A stretch of DNA of 31,041 bases, taken from UBA2108 sp002713215. Its GTDB lineage: Bacteria; Bacteroidota; Bacteroidia; Flavobacteriales_G; Salibacteraceae. The notes below the pieces were generated by a model. That model saw only the letters and a program-made list of their open reading frames with translations. It ran no database searches and was not told the origin of the DNA. Position numbers and translations under genes: made by a program. The DNA lies in contig CALAPY010000007.1 of the NCBI GenBank assembly GCA_937891015.1, positions 1 through 31,041 of the forward strand. The letters run 5' to 3'. Positions 16,351 to 24,223 of the stretch are shown piece by piece. How positions within the stretch are numbered: the first letter of the stretch is position 1; each line of letters begins with the position of its first letter.

Positions 16351-17700
16351 CTATTTCGTGTTTAACATTTTTTTAGCAAACTCAGCTCCCAATAATTCCT
16401 CCAGTATGGATGAACTCCCCTTTTTACCATCCTGTCCTGAAATATACACCTGTGGTAACTGCAAAGACGAGATATGTTCAGCTACTCCAATGGAAGTCTT
16501 GTACTCCCACTCTGCTCTTTCCTGGGGTGTTAATCCGGCCTGAACCAACCGTTTGTTTTTAAGCGCCTCAGCATCTGACTCAACCTTTACCCTAGCTGCG
16601 GTATTTCTTGCTGCTTCCAGCAGGTTCTTTTCTTCCAGCACTTTAAACTTGGCCACCTTAGCACGGGTTTCCGCTTCTATGGTTTGCTGAATTTGTTCCT
16701 TCTCCAATCGGGCTCTTTCTTTAGCTTTTTCAGCCTCTCCTTTTGCAATTTCTTTTTGCGTACGGTAGATTTCTTTTTCCGCCTCCTGCTTTTCCAATTG
16801 TGTTTGTGCAACCTGATCTTTTTGTAAATCCAACCTTTTGTCGAAGGAATTCTCCCAATCAATTGAGGTCACCTGGGCCTGAAGAATTCGAAGTCCATAT
16901 TGCTTTAAAGAGTTAGAGTTATCTCTCAAAATGTCTCCATTATTGGCTCTTTTAATTCTGTATTTTTTCTGTTTAGTGCTTTGCTTGTTGGTAACTGTTC
17001 GAATGGTTAAGGAATCACCAATTATTTCTGGTTTTTCATCCACCTCGAAATAAGGTTCTGTCTGGTACATTCCATTTTCGAGCTGATCCCGGAAGTACTG
17101 ATCGAACTGGGCCGAGGCACCTGCAATATAATCCTGTGCATCAAGAAGCTTACAAGTATTTTTAATGGCGGCACTAATGTTAGGCATTATCCTGGAGTAT
17201 ACCAGGTTATTCTCCGACTGATTTCGATCGGCCATATTCAAAAAAACCTCATTGTTTCCTACATCAATTCCAACGATTACCGCTGTTGCTATGTGCGCTT
17301 TAATTGCATCGGCAAATTCCCATTGCGAAGCCCTTCTGTGGTAAATGGTTTTCTCCTGAGGCAGTTCCTGATCTTTATAGAGTATTACATCCTGAATTGG
17401 AATTTCGTAAGACATGGGAATGGTTCTTCCCCATAATTTCAGTTTAATTCCCTGAGAAAAAATGGCTTCATCTCCCCCCCATAAATACTGAACTGCATAA
17501 GCGGTTCCGGGCATAGCATAAAAGAATAAGCCGTTAAGCATAAACAGAGCTATGCCAATTAAGAGAACAATTCTTGATTTTGCCCTATCGAAGAACATTA
17601 AAAATTTTGGCATTTTCTCGGCATTCAGCGTTGGGTAAATGATAATCATCACCAAGGCAAAAAGGATAAGTAAGACTCCAAAGATTGTAAGAGTTGTCAT
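16351..17700 (-). CDS. SPFH/Band 7-like membrane protein with coiled coil
   Basis: A 449-residue membrane protein. Two N-terminal transmembrane segments (about 4-23 and 43-66) are followed by an SPFH/prohibitin-like region (about 75-290), then a long charged coiled coil (about 290-385, KEIAKGEAEKAKERARLEKE and following) and a C-terminal tail with the flotillin-like EWEYKTSIGVAEHISSLQLPQVYISG. Members form oligomeric rings at membranes and influence protease activity or membrane domains. It is first in a probable operon with the Crp/Fnr regulator and the 75-residue protein. Confidence 0.82.
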   Translation of the reverse strand: MTTLTIFGVLLILFALVMIIIYPTLNAEKMPKFLMFFDRAKSRIVLLIGIALFMLNGLFFYAMPGTAYAVQYLWGGDEAIFSQGIKLKLWGRTIPMSYEIPIQDVILYKDQELPQEKTIYHRRASQWEFADAIKAHIATAVIVGIDVGNNEVFLNMADRNQSENNLVYSRIMPNISAAIKNTCKLLDAQDYIAGASAQFDQYFRDQLENGMYQTEPYFEVDEKPEIIGDSLTIRTVTNKQSTKQKKYRIKRANNGDILRDNSNSLKQYGLRILQAQVTSIDWENSFDKRLDLQKDQVAQTQLEKQEAEKEIYRTQKEIAKGEAEKAKERARLEKEQIQQTIEAETRAKVAKFKVLEEKNLLEAARNTAARVKVESDAEALKNKRLVQAGLTPQERAEWEYKTSIGVAEHISSLQLPQVYISGQDGKKGSSSILEELLGAEFAKKMLNTK

Positions 17701-17822
17701 AGAAAAATATTTTTTTGATTAATATGGAAGTTATCTCTACGAATATAGATAAGCTACAATAATAATAGGCTAAGAAGTCAGACAGAAAGTTCACCCCCTA
17801 TTCCAGGTCAATTTCTATGGTG

Positions 17823-18200
17823 CTAGTACTTACTCATCAACAACCGTAATGTCTTGTATTTGTTTTTGAGGGTGCTGTTTCCAAGATGGATAATTATATC
17901 CAGGTCGTAGATTATGGCCTTAATGCACATTCTAAGCGAGTGCTTTACCTGTTCATCGGTTTCAATATTGGAGAAAATGCTAATAGCCCGGTCCAGGTTT
18001 AAAGAACAAATTTTAAAATCCCGATCTTCCTCCTCCTTCATTATTTCATCGCTAAATGATTCGGATATGGTTTTGGCCGTAAATAAAAAAGCAATGGCGT
18101 TCGTACTGTTCAAATCAAGCAATTCGGAGATAAGCAAACTGCTCACATAACCCTTGTGTCGGCCCCTGTTACTATACGATTTTAGTTCTTCTTCATCCAT
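17823..18200 (-). CDS. Unknown helical protein, 125 residues
   Basis: A 125-residue, mostly alpha-helical, soluble protein without signal peptide or membrane segment. It begins MDEEELKSYSNRGRHKGYVSS, and the C-terminal half (TDEQVKHSLRMCIKAIIYDLDIII...LRLLMSKY) looks amphipathic. I do not recognise a family. It lies 63 bases downstream of the Cro-like gene on the same strand and may belong to the same small regulatory module. The AT-rich, compact setting is like accessory DNA. Confidence 0.6.
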   Translation of the reverse strand: MDEEELKSYSNRGRHKGYVSSLLISELLDLNSTNAIAFLFTAKTISESFSDEIMKEEEDRDFKICSLNLDRAISIFSNIETDEQVKHSLRMCIKAIIYDLDIIIHLGNSTLKNKYKTLRLLMSKY

Positions 18201-18263
18201 TGTTTGTTTACTAAAAACGTTTTGTTACTTATCTATTCATTTCGAATATGAGTTTAATGGGAT

Positions 18264-18455
18264 TCATATATTGCGTTCAATGAATTCGATAAGCTTTGCA
18301 CCTTCTTTAAATATTTCTTGTTGAACTTTGGTAGTATGCTTTCGTTCACCAAGTAGTATCATTCGGACATATCGCTTTGTTTTTCCGTACTTTTCAGCGA
18401 TTGGTTGCAATTGTATTTTTCTGATCTGGGCTTTAGTGAATGATTTATTTGCCAT
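18264..18455 (-). CDS. Small Cro-like helix-turn-helix protein
   Basis: A 63-residue basic protein from the ATG at 18455 (a TTG at 18479 is in frame but would lie inside the operator). The segment PIAEKYGKTKRYVRMILLGERKHTTKVQQEI fits a helix-turn-helix with recognition helix around KRYVRMIL, as in short DNA-binding proteins common in Bacteroidota mobile and phage-like regions. It is divergent from an XRE-like gene and preceded directly by a perfect palindrome, so it probably acts as a Cro-type partner on the shared control region. Confidence 0.65.
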   Translation of the reverse strand: MANKSFTKAQIRKIQLQPIAEKYGKTKRYVRMILLGERKHTTKVQQEIFKEGAKLIEFIERNI

Positions 18456-18457
18456 AC

Positions 18458-18481
18458 ATTTGTTCCTAATCAAGAACAAAT
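18458..18481. promoter_or_regulatory. Palindromic operator in the divergent control region
   Basis: ATTTGTTC (18458-18465) and GAACAAAT (18474-18481) are perfect inverted arms of 8 bases around an 8-base spacer. The palindrome begins two bases upstream of the Cro-like ATG and its right arm overlaps that gene's -7 box, so a bound dimer would block transcription. Confidence 0.7.
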
Positions 18482-18484
18482 ATA
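18477..18484 (-). promoter_or_regulatory. Candidate -7 box of the Cro-like gene
   Basis: Minus-strand TATATTTG matches TAnnTTTG. It lies 22 bases before the ATG at 18455 and overlaps the palindrome at 18458-18481. No clear -33 element is seen. Confidence 0.5.
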
Positions 18485-18522
18485 GTTTTTATTCTACGTG
18501 AGTATAGATTATATTCAATAAG

Positions 18523-18894
18523 TTGTTAACATTGAAGTCAGATAAAGAAAAAATCAAACAATATCTTTCCATAAAGGGTCTTTCAAGGAATTCCTTTTAT
18601 GTCAAGACTGGACTTTCAATTGGTTACCTGGATGCGGTTGGTACTATTACGGTAACTAACTTGAAGAAAATTCTCGACAACTACAGAGATTTTAATCTTG
18701 ATTGGTTTCTATTTGATAAGGGTGAACCTGTTCGTGAAATCAACTACGATTCCATTGATACTGAAAACATGTCCCTTGCTGAAGCCGAATCCGTCTACAG
18801 CATTATTGAAGCAAAAAATGAACTCATCGAAGTGCTGAATAAACAATTAAGAGACAAGGAGAAGATTATTAAGCTTCTTGAGAAGAAGAAGTAA
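18523..18894 (+). CDS. XRE-like repressor with C-terminal coiled coil
   Basis: A protein of about 120 residues with an N-terminal helix-turn-helix (IKQYLSIKGLSRNSFYVKTGLSIGYLD, about 11-37), the TNLKKILDNYRDFNLDWFLFDKGEP block seen in Bacteroidota XRE/phage-repressor-like proteins, and a C-terminal leucine-zipper-like helix (IEAKNELIEVLNKQLRDKEK onward, about 92-120). There is no ATG: possible starts are TTG at 18523 or TTG at 18532; the latter gives MKSDKEKIKQ and may be the real one. It faces the Cro-like gene and probably represses across the palindromic region. Confidence 0.75.
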   Translation: MLTLKSDKEKIKQYLSIKGLSRNSFYVKTGLSIGYLDAVGTITVTNLKKILDNYRDFNLDWFLFDKGEPVREINYDSIDTENMSLAEAESVYSIIEAKNELIEVLNKQLRDKEKIIKLLEKKK

Positions 18895-18995
18895 ATGAAC
18901 TAGACCCAATTAGAATCGCTTTTTTACATCGAAAATCTTATTGTACAATATGTGTTGCGTTATTAAGTGCCTCGATAACTAGATTTCCAGCTTAA

Positions 18996-19199
18996 CTATT
19001 TCTTCTTTTTACTTTTTGTCAAAGTAGAAGTGTATCTCACCCTTCCCTTGCCATAGTTTTTCTGATACTTCGTTTTAACAGTCTTCTCTGATTTATCCAC
19101 ACGCAAGTTATCACGGAAAGTAAGAACTCGGTCCCAGAACTGCACCAGTAGCAAAGAGGTTACAACAAATAAAACAGGAATGGTTACGAAATAGGCCAT
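18996..19199 (-). CDS. Small single-span membrane protein, basic tail
   Basis: A 67-residue protein from the ATG at 19199 (ATG at 19229 would overlap the upstream gene by 46 instead of 16 bases). One transmembrane helix (AYFVTIPVLFVVTSLLLVQF) is followed by a long, very basic tail ending KSKKKK. Function unknown. It overlaps the upstream 80-residue membrane protein, so the two are probably translated together and may act together. Confidence 0.5.
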   Translation of the reverse strand: MAYFVTIPVLFVVTSLLLVQFWDRVLTFRDNLRVDKSEKTVKTKYQKNYGKGRVRYTSTLTKSKKKK

Positions 19200-19426
19200 A
19201 TCATTTTTTCGAAATAATGACCAAACCATTCAGATCTGGCAATTACCTTACTGGTCAGTACTGTTGAAATTAATAAGGACGGTATAATGGTAGTAAGACT
19301 TAAAACCGCATTCTTTTTTCGATCTCCCAGAATAGACTCCGGTTTGCCCAAAAAACCAGGTTTCCAACGAAATACTTTCAGCGCCAAAACCAACACAACG
19401 CTTAGAATAAAAAATAACGTACCCAT
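19184..19426 (-). CDS. Small two-span membrane protein
   Basis: An 80-residue protein with two hydrophobic helices (about 2-18 and 40-60) joined by a basic loop, WKPGFLGKPESILGDRKKN. I do not recognise it. It overlaps the following single-span gene by 16 bases. Confidence 0.5.
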   Translation of the reverse strand: MGTLFFILSVVLVLALKVFRWKPGFLGKPESILGDRKKNAVLSLTTIIPSLLISTVLTSKVIARSEWFGHYFEKMIWPIS

Positions 19427-19562
19427 TCTGTGACTTACAAAGGAATTAAGTTAATGTCTATAAACACGCTTCGAGCAGCCAGCTTCAAGATTACTAAAAG
19501 TATTGATACTAAATTGGACTCTCAATTAATACCAGGATGGGACGGATAGCACATCTCAACAA

Positions 19563-19570
19563 TAAATTTG
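19563..19570 (+). promoter_or_regulatory. Candidate -7 box and leader hairpin of the GldL/GldM-like gene
   Basis: TAAATTTG matches TAnnTTTG, 84 bases before the ATG at 19654. The predicted leader contains a perfect 7-bp hairpin, ATATCTC (19584-19590) and GAGATAT (19595-19601), with a 4-base loop. No -33 element is obvious. Confidence 0.4.
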
Positions 19571-19653
19571 CTTATACCAATTGATATCTCCTTTGAGATA
19601 TAAATCTATTTTTAACCTTTCAATATTCACTCGTTAAAACCAAATTATTAGTT

Positions 19654-20691
19654 ATGAAAGCTATTTTATCTTCAACCGGATTTTTTTCCTTGTCTATTAT
19701 GACCCTGGGAGGTTTGTTTAAAATTCAACATTACCCGGGAGCAAGTTTAATGTTGATTGTTGGAACTATGATCTTCGTATTTGCCTTCCTTCCCACCTAT
19801 TTTATTCACCGCATTAAAACAAAAGGAAACCAACTTGAAGTGTTTGAGGCTCTGGGGTATATAGTATCCGTAGCATTAATTGCGTTGGGTATCCTTTTTA
19901 GAGTTCAGCATTATCCAGGTTCATCCATCATGCTAATACTGGGAATGTGCCTGTTCATTATGCTGTTTATTCCCTTGTACGCCCTTCGATTCTTTCAGGA
20001 GAAAAAACAACGAAATTCTCAAAACATATTAGTAGGTATGACGATGATCGCACTTACGATCATGTTTATGGCTCACAACTTAAGTAAGGAAACTCTTTCG
20101 AGCTATGTGGTAAATGAAGAAAAAATAGCCACTAACAATGAGGCTATCCGTAAGGCCAATGAAGGTCTGTACCGCCTGGCTTCTGCGTCCAAACCTGAAA
20201 CCCAATTGGAAAGAATAAAGCAAATTAAACATTTGTCTTCCAAGATTGACAAATTGCTGGAGAGCTATAAAATCTACCTACTTGAGGAAATTGAAGGCAA
20301 TTGGGATGAAAAAAATAGCTATACCGAAGGTAAGAAGGTAGAACTTAAACATTCTTCCTTTGCAGACCATAGGACTGCGCCTACCGCTATTTTAATAGGA
20401 TTTTCATCAGCGAGCCCCAGAGATGATGAGTGGTCTGCCATTCAATTAAAAAGAGAGCTAATCCAACACCGGGAAAGGTTGGTAGAATTGGCTCAATCCG
20501 AAGAACTGAAATTGCAACTTGAGGAAATGCTTTCTTACCAGGAGGTAAGGCAATATGGTTATCTGGAATCCTGGGAAATTGGTTATTTCTATCACATGCC
20601 GCTGGCCAGTGTTATACATACCCTTTCAGTATTACAAAATGCAACCTTAACCGCTGAATCACTGGTATTGAGTGAATCGATAGGAAACTAA
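19654..20691 (+). CDS. GldL-GldL-GldM-like fusion membrane protein
   Basis: A 345-residue inner-membrane protein built from parts of the T9SS/gliding motor. Residues 7-50 and 66-113 are two GldL-like helical hairpins, each with the motif around the turn: GLFKIQHYPGASLMLIVG (20-37) and ILFRVQHYPGSSIMLILG (80-97); GldL has FKIxHWPGA. Residues 124-142 are a fifth helix running into NLSKETLSSYVVNEEKIATN, like the GldM N-terminal helix and LNVSKEVLDAF region. Residues 145-345 resemble GldM's first periplasmic domain, ending with FYHMPLASVIHTLSVLQNAT...ESLVLSE (GldM: NMPLAAAITLLSKIQND...EADVL). The conserved GldL glutamate in the second helix (GTEA) is absent in both hairpins (GTMI, GMCL). In GldL and GldM these are separate proteins in a 5:2 complex. 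It stands alone, without other gld genes. Function inferred only. Confidence 0.75.
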   Translation: MKAILSSTGFFSLSIMTLGGLFKIQHYPGASLMLIVGTMIFVFAFLPTYFIHRIKTKGNQLEVFEALGYIVSVALIALGILFRVQHYPGSSIMLILGMCLFIMLFIPLYALRFFQEKKQRNSQNILVGMTMIALTIMFMAHNLSKETLSSYVVNEEKIATNNEAIRKANEGLYRLASASKPETQLERIKQIKHLSSKIDKLLESYKIYLLEEIEGNWDEKNSYTEGKKVELKHSSFADHRTAPTAILIGFSSASPRDDEWSAIQLKRELIQHRERLVELAQSEELKLQLEEMLSYQEVRQYGYLESWEIGYFYHMPLASVIHTLSVLQNATLTAESLVLSESIGN

Positions 20692-20699
20692 TCGAAACC

Positions 20700-20756
20700 A
20701 GGGAAAGACAGTAGGAAGACACCAACAAGATTATTGAGTTCCTGAAAAAGAAGAAA
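20700..20756 (+). pseudogene. Possible relict of an XRE-repressor C-terminal coiled coil
   Basis: Between the GldL/GldM-like gene and the convergent beta-propeller gene, one frame reads RERQ-stop-EDTNKIIEFLKKKK, resembling NKQLRDKEKIIKLLEKKK at the end of the XRE-like gene (18850-18891); 28 of 39 bases agree over the last 13 codons. An internal TAG and lack of any upstream homology mark it as a remnant at most. The sequence is A-rich, so chance similarity is possible. Confidence 0.25.
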
Positions 20757-20806
20757 AACCACTATTTGCACCCAGCTATAACCTATCCCTTATTAGCCCA
20801 CCGATA

Positions 20807-22525
20807 CTAATGGCCAATAACCAATTTGTCTTGCACCATGGAGTTTCCGTTACTTATGGAGATAATGTACAATCCGGCTGGTACTTTTAAATCAATATTT
20901 ACAAGTTGCTGAACGACATTTGTTCGTTCATATACGAGTTGACCATTTGAGTTATGAATTCGAACTGTGGAGTGCTTCAAATTACCCAGATCAAGGTTTA
21001 GTCGTTTTCCTTTCATCAAAGGGTTTGGAAATATTTTCACCGAATTTAAAAGCTCATTATTAATCGGTTGGCGAATGGATGTTGTTGGTTGCTTCATGTT
21101 TAAAACATAAATATCAGCCCCCCCTTGCGACGTTAAATTAAGAACTTCGGTACTTGGGTCAAAATCAACCGTTTTATTATATCCTCCGGTAGCATATATA
21201 TTTCCATTAGCATCACTGATAATTGACAAGCCATAGTCTTCACCCTCAGCACCGATAGAAGTTGCCCACAAAAAAGATCCGCTTGAATCCATTTTATGAA
21301 TAAAGATATCCTTCCCTCCATTTGAAGTCAGATCGAAAGTTTCCGTACCGGGATTAAAATCCCCAGCACCACTAAAATGACCAATTGAGTATACGTTTCC
21401 ATGCGAATCGTTAACAACACCATAACTTACCGCACCTGATGCCCCTCCGAAAGACCTCGCCCACAAAAAATCACCGCTACTGGATAATTTTTGAATGAAC
21501 GCATTGTATATCCCGTTTACAGAATTCAAATTATAACTCATGGAATTTGGGTTGAAATCTACAGTACCACTGTAGTGCCCTGTTATATAAATGCCACCTA
21601 CACCATCAGCATTAACATTCAATGCCTGTTCGTAAGCCGAACCCCCAGTGGATTTCGCCCATTGAAAATCACCATTTGCATCAAGCTTTTGCACATAGAA
21701 ATCACTACTACCATTTGAAGTAAGATTAAAAATCTGTGCCCCGGGATCGAAGTCTGCCGTTCCGGCGAAATTACCAGCTACATATATTCCACCATCCATA
21801 CCGTCATACTCAATAGAAAAAGCGTTTACCTCCGATGATCCGGCAATCGATTTTGCCCAAATAAAGTTCCCATTCTTATCCAGTTTTTGTACAAATACAT
21901 CATTGCCAGTACCCGTTGAGGTTAGATTAAAAACTGCTGTACCGGGATCAAAATCAACGGTACCATTAAAAAAACCGGTTGAATAAACATTAGCTGAGGC
22001 ATCCGCTTTAACTGAAAAACCCTCGTCCCCGGCTAAGCCACCTACAGATTTTGCCCAAACAAAATCGCCACTTTTATCAAGTTTTACCACAAAATGATCG
22101 TAACCACCACCAGATATCAAATTAAAGACCGCTAAACCAGGGTCAAAATCCGCAGTCCCTTCAAAAGCTCCTGCCACATATACGTTTCCCTGATCATCAA
22201 CTTCTATAGAGGAACTACTTACATCCTTGGTTCCACTTAAATGCTTCGCCCAAATCAGGTTTCCCTGAGAATCCAACTTCTGAATATAAGAATCGCCGGA
22301 ACCGGCAGAAGTAAAACTGAGATTAGCCGAACCCGGATCAAAATCAACTACAGCTCCAAAATAACCGGTTATATAGACGTTACCAGAACCATCCGTTGTT
22401 ATTTCCTGACCGCGATCATCATTGAAAGAACCCCCAAAAGATTTTGCCCATGAAAATTGTGGGACTTGTCCAAATAGTGAAGAAATAGAAAGACTTAGAA
22501 ATGTGCAGAATATTATTTTTCTCAT
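20807..22525 (-). CDS. T9SS-exported SBBP beta-propeller protein
   Basis: A 572-residue secreted protein. The signal peptide (MRKIIFCTFLSLSISSLFGQ) is followed by about nine repeats of 50-55 residues, each of the form FxWAKSxGG...GNVYxTGxFxGTxDFDPG...L(T/S)S.G..D.(F/Y)(V/I)QKLDxxGxFxWAK, i.e. SBBP (beta-propeller) repeats covering about 22-480. The last 80 residues form a T9SS type A sorting domain (VKIFPNPLMKGKRLNLDLGN, GLYIISISNGNSMVQDKLVIG). It probably sits on the cell surface or is released; ligand and function are unknown. Its upstream region of 380 bases has a promoter-like box at 22689-22696 and a decayed piece of the GldL/GldM-like gene. Confidence 0.88.
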   Translation of the reverse strand: MRKIIFCTFLSLSISSLFGQVPQFSWAKSFGGSFNDDRGQEITTDGSGNVYITGYFGAVVDFDPGSANLSFTSAGSGDSYIQKLDSQGNLIWAKHLSGTKDVSSSSIEVDDQGNVYVAGAFEGTADFDPGLAVFNLISGGGYDHFVVKLDKSGDFVWAKSVGGLAGDEGFSVKADASANVYSTGFFNGTVDFDPGTAVFNLTSTGTGNDVFVQKLDKNGNFIWAKSIAGSSEVNAFSIEYDGMDGGIYVAGNFAGTADFDPGAQIFNLTSNGSSDFYVQKLDANGDFQWAKSTGGSAYEQALNVNADGVGGIYITGHYSGTVDFNPNSMSYNLNSVNGIYNAFIQKLSSSGDFLWARSFGGASGAVSYGVVNDSHGNVYSIGHFSGAGDFNPGTETFDLTSNGGKDIFIHKMDSSGSFLWATSIGAEGEDYGLSIISDANGNIYATGGYNKTVDFDPSTEVLNLTSQGGADIYVLNMKQPTTSIRQPINNELLNSVKIFPNPLMKGKRLNLDLGNLKHSTVRIHNSNGQLVYERTNVVQQLVNIDLKVPAGLYIISISNGNSMVQDKLVIGH

Positions 22526-22688
22526 AACTTTTTTATGTAAGATTTAACCGGATAATTATTTACCTGGCCCGCTGAAACCCATGTCACAAATTCAATCCAG
22601 GTTTAGTCGTCTTAAAGCAACCTCACCCACGATTTTCCTACGCTTAAATCGATTCCAATAAAGTTAATTCCTGTAATACTGTGCGGTC

Positions 22689-22696
22689 CAAATGTA
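22689..22696 (-). promoter_or_regulatory. Candidate -7 box of the beta-propeller gene
   Basis: Minus-strand TACATTTG matches TAnnTTTG and would give a leader of about 155 bases to the ATG at 22525. No well-spaced -33 element is visible. Confidence 0.35.
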
Positions 22697-22779
22697 GGCT
22701 GGACGTTTCAAAATCTTTATTTCATTTTGGGTTATATGGTTACCGGTATTTGCTGATTAATTAATGGCTTCCTTCACTA

Positions 22780-22824
22780 GATGAGTGGTCTGTCATTTAA
22801 TCAAAAAAGAACTAATTCCAGCAC
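22780..22824 (+). pseudogene. Decayed fragment of a second GldL/GldM-like gene
   Basis: This 45-base stretch matches bases 20425-20469 of the intact gene (residues 258-272, DEWSAIQLKRELIQH) at 34 of 45 positions without gaps, almost perfectly over the first half. In the same frame it reads DEWSVI-stop-SKKN-stop-FQH, with CAA-to-TAA and CTA-to-TAA changes. The frame upstream (PSLDEW) may extend the similarity slightly; nothing further aligns downstream. It is a non-functional remnant. Confidence 0.55.
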
Positions 22825-22904
22825 TAAGCCCGCAACTAGCATGTACAACAACATCATGGAGCTTTTTTGGAAAGAAGAAAAAAAAACTAATTATCTGTTC
22901 TCAA

Positions 22905-23309
22905 TTATTCATCTGCCTTTGAATCAGCATTACTTTCCTCTTGATGCTTTAGGAATATTTTTTCCTGACTCATTCCCCTAAACAGGGTAAATCCACCATA
23001 AAGCAGTACTATGATGGTAAGTATTCCAATACCTAAGAAAATAATCATAAGCACTCCAACCAAAACGACAGACAACCCTAGTATTTTATTGAATTTGTAG
23101 TCCATACCAACCCCAGTTCTACCGTCCCCGGCAGCTGCCATTTTCATTTCAAATTGGCGATTTACTTCAACCTTGTCTTTATTAAAATCTTGGCAATCAT
23201 CTTCAAAAGCAGCGAACTCATCTGTTAAACCGCATAGCAGCCCTTTTTGAAGGTTTAGTTTTCTATTCGTGCAAATTCTACAAGATTTAAGTCGCTCTTC
23301 TCGGGTCAT
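22905..23309 (-). CDS. Membrane protein with N-terminal four-cysteine motif
   Basis: A 134-residue protein with Cys10, Cys13, Cys26 and Cys39 in the pattern CRIC...GLLCGLT...DDCQDF, which looks like a small zinc ribbon or cysteine-rich domain at the N-terminus. It is followed by two closely spaced hydrophobic helices (about 74-113, GLSVVLVGVLMIIFLGIGIL and beyond) and a charged tail. The order (Cys-rich head, then membrane anchor) resembles small Bacteroidota membrane proteins that I cannot name. It is 85 bases downstream of the next gene on the same strand, so co-transcription is possible. Confidence 0.65.
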   Translation of the reverse strand: MTREERLKSCRICTNRKLNLQKGLLCGLTDEFAAFEDDCQDFNKDKVEVNRQFEMKMAAAGDGRTGVGMDYKFNKILGLSVVLVGVLMIIFLGIGILTIIVLLYGGFTLFRGMSQEKIFLKHQEESNADSKADE

Positions 23310-23394
23310 GGCTATAAAATTAATTTATTATCCGTAACCTAATTTCTTAATCAGAATAACCAACAGATGAAATAGAAGTACATAAAACCTTATC

Positions 23395-24009
23395 CTATTT
23401 TTCGCCTGGTTTCAAATTTGGTGCTGGTGCTGAGGGAAGAGATGGGTTTGAGCTACTTACTCCAAACGAATTCAAAAACCGAAATATGGATGTGTTAAAA
23501 TCCTTTTGGGCCAGTGTAATGACCTGAAGCATATACAGCTTCTCATTTACCATATATATTCTCAGTCGTATTACCGCTAGCCCCTCCTTAAAATCAATCT
23601 TCACTTCTCTTCCGGGAAAACCATTCAAATCAATAATCTGCTCTGACATTAAGCGCCCATGAACATTATAAACCATGGTGTTTATCAACTTCTTGAAATA
23701 CTCCCCCTGTTCTTCTTTCGATGCATTTAGCAACTTAGACGGTAAGTCGGAATAGTTTAGGGAGTATATTAAGTTTTCTGCATTTTCGTCAGCTGAGGTG
23801 TTGAGCGAGAATATTTTCACCTCCAATTCACCACCATTGGTTCCTAGTATTCTTATAGATGAATCAGGCTTTGCTGGAAATTGTATTTTAAAACCGGGAT
23901 CGACCGATTTCAGTAAATACCAGCCATTCGGGCTTACTAATCCCATGGTTAAAAAAGCGGCCAGCGCCAGCAACGGGTAGAAGATCTTTCCTCCAATTAT
24001 CATTAACAA
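23395..24009 (-). CDS. Exported protein of unknown function (PsbP/DUF1795-like appearance)
   Basis: A 204-residue protein with a hydrophobic N-terminus (6-25) acting as signal peptide or anchor. The body runs GFKIQFPAKPDSSIRI ... LNGFPGREVKIDFKEGLAVIRLRIYMVNEKLYMLQV ... FLNSFGV, the strand order seen in many small exported alpha/beta proteins that resemble PsbP/DUF1795 domains; the domain label is tentative. The C-terminus is a Pro/Ser-rich tail. No catalytic residues are recognisable. Confidence 0.65.
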   Translation of the reverse strand: MLMIIGGKIFYPLLALAAFLTMGLVSPNGWYLLKSVDPGFKIQFPAKPDSSIRILGTNGGELEVKIFSLNTSADENAENLIYSLNYSDLPSKLLNASKEEQGEYFKKLINTMVYNVHGRLMSEQIIDLNGFPGREVKIDFKEGLAVIRLRIYMVNEKLYMLQVITLAQKDFNTSIFRFLNSFGVSSSNPSLPSAPAPNLKPGEK

Positions 24010-24174
24010 GATCGTTTAACGTAAACTATCAAGTTTAGTTAGAACTTTTGAGTTTTATAATGAGGGGAAACCCGCATTTCGCCCAAATGCAATACTAGTC
24101 GAGGTGTGTTATACCGGCATTTGAGGCCAATCACACCTATACACCATTCATCCTAAATATATCCCATTCTTAAA

Positions 24175-24223
24175 ATATATAGTACTTTGTTTTGCATAGT
24201 ACCTGTTTTTGGATATATCTTTG
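24175..24223 (+). promoter_or_regulatory. Control region of the DUF4252-PadR-PspC operon
   Basis: TATCTTTG at 24216-24223 is a -7 box with TTTG (24191-24194) 21 bases upstream. TAGTAC occurs twice in direct orientation 17 bases apart (about 24180 and 24197), each followed by a T-rich G-containing run, flanking the -33 position. This is a plausible binding site for the PadR regulator encoded in the operon. Confidence 0.45.

Larger units (their letters stand above)
22526..22904. other. Gene-free interval between two minus-strand genes
   Basis: No coding region is supported here. It holds a candidate -7 box for the beta-propeller gene (22689-22696, minus) and a 45-base sequence (22780-22824) similar to the GldL/GldM-like gene. 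The rest shows nothing I recognise. Confidence 0.6.

Noticed and set aside
18939..18950. Perfect 12-base palindrome TATTGTACAATA after the XRE-like gene
   Set aside because: Short and AT-rich, between convergent genes, with no T-run or promoter; no function can be supported.
22781..22981. 66-codon open frame on the plus strand
   Set aside because: Runs into the minus-strand zinc-ribbon protein gene and includes the decayed fragment in another frame; no family resemblance.
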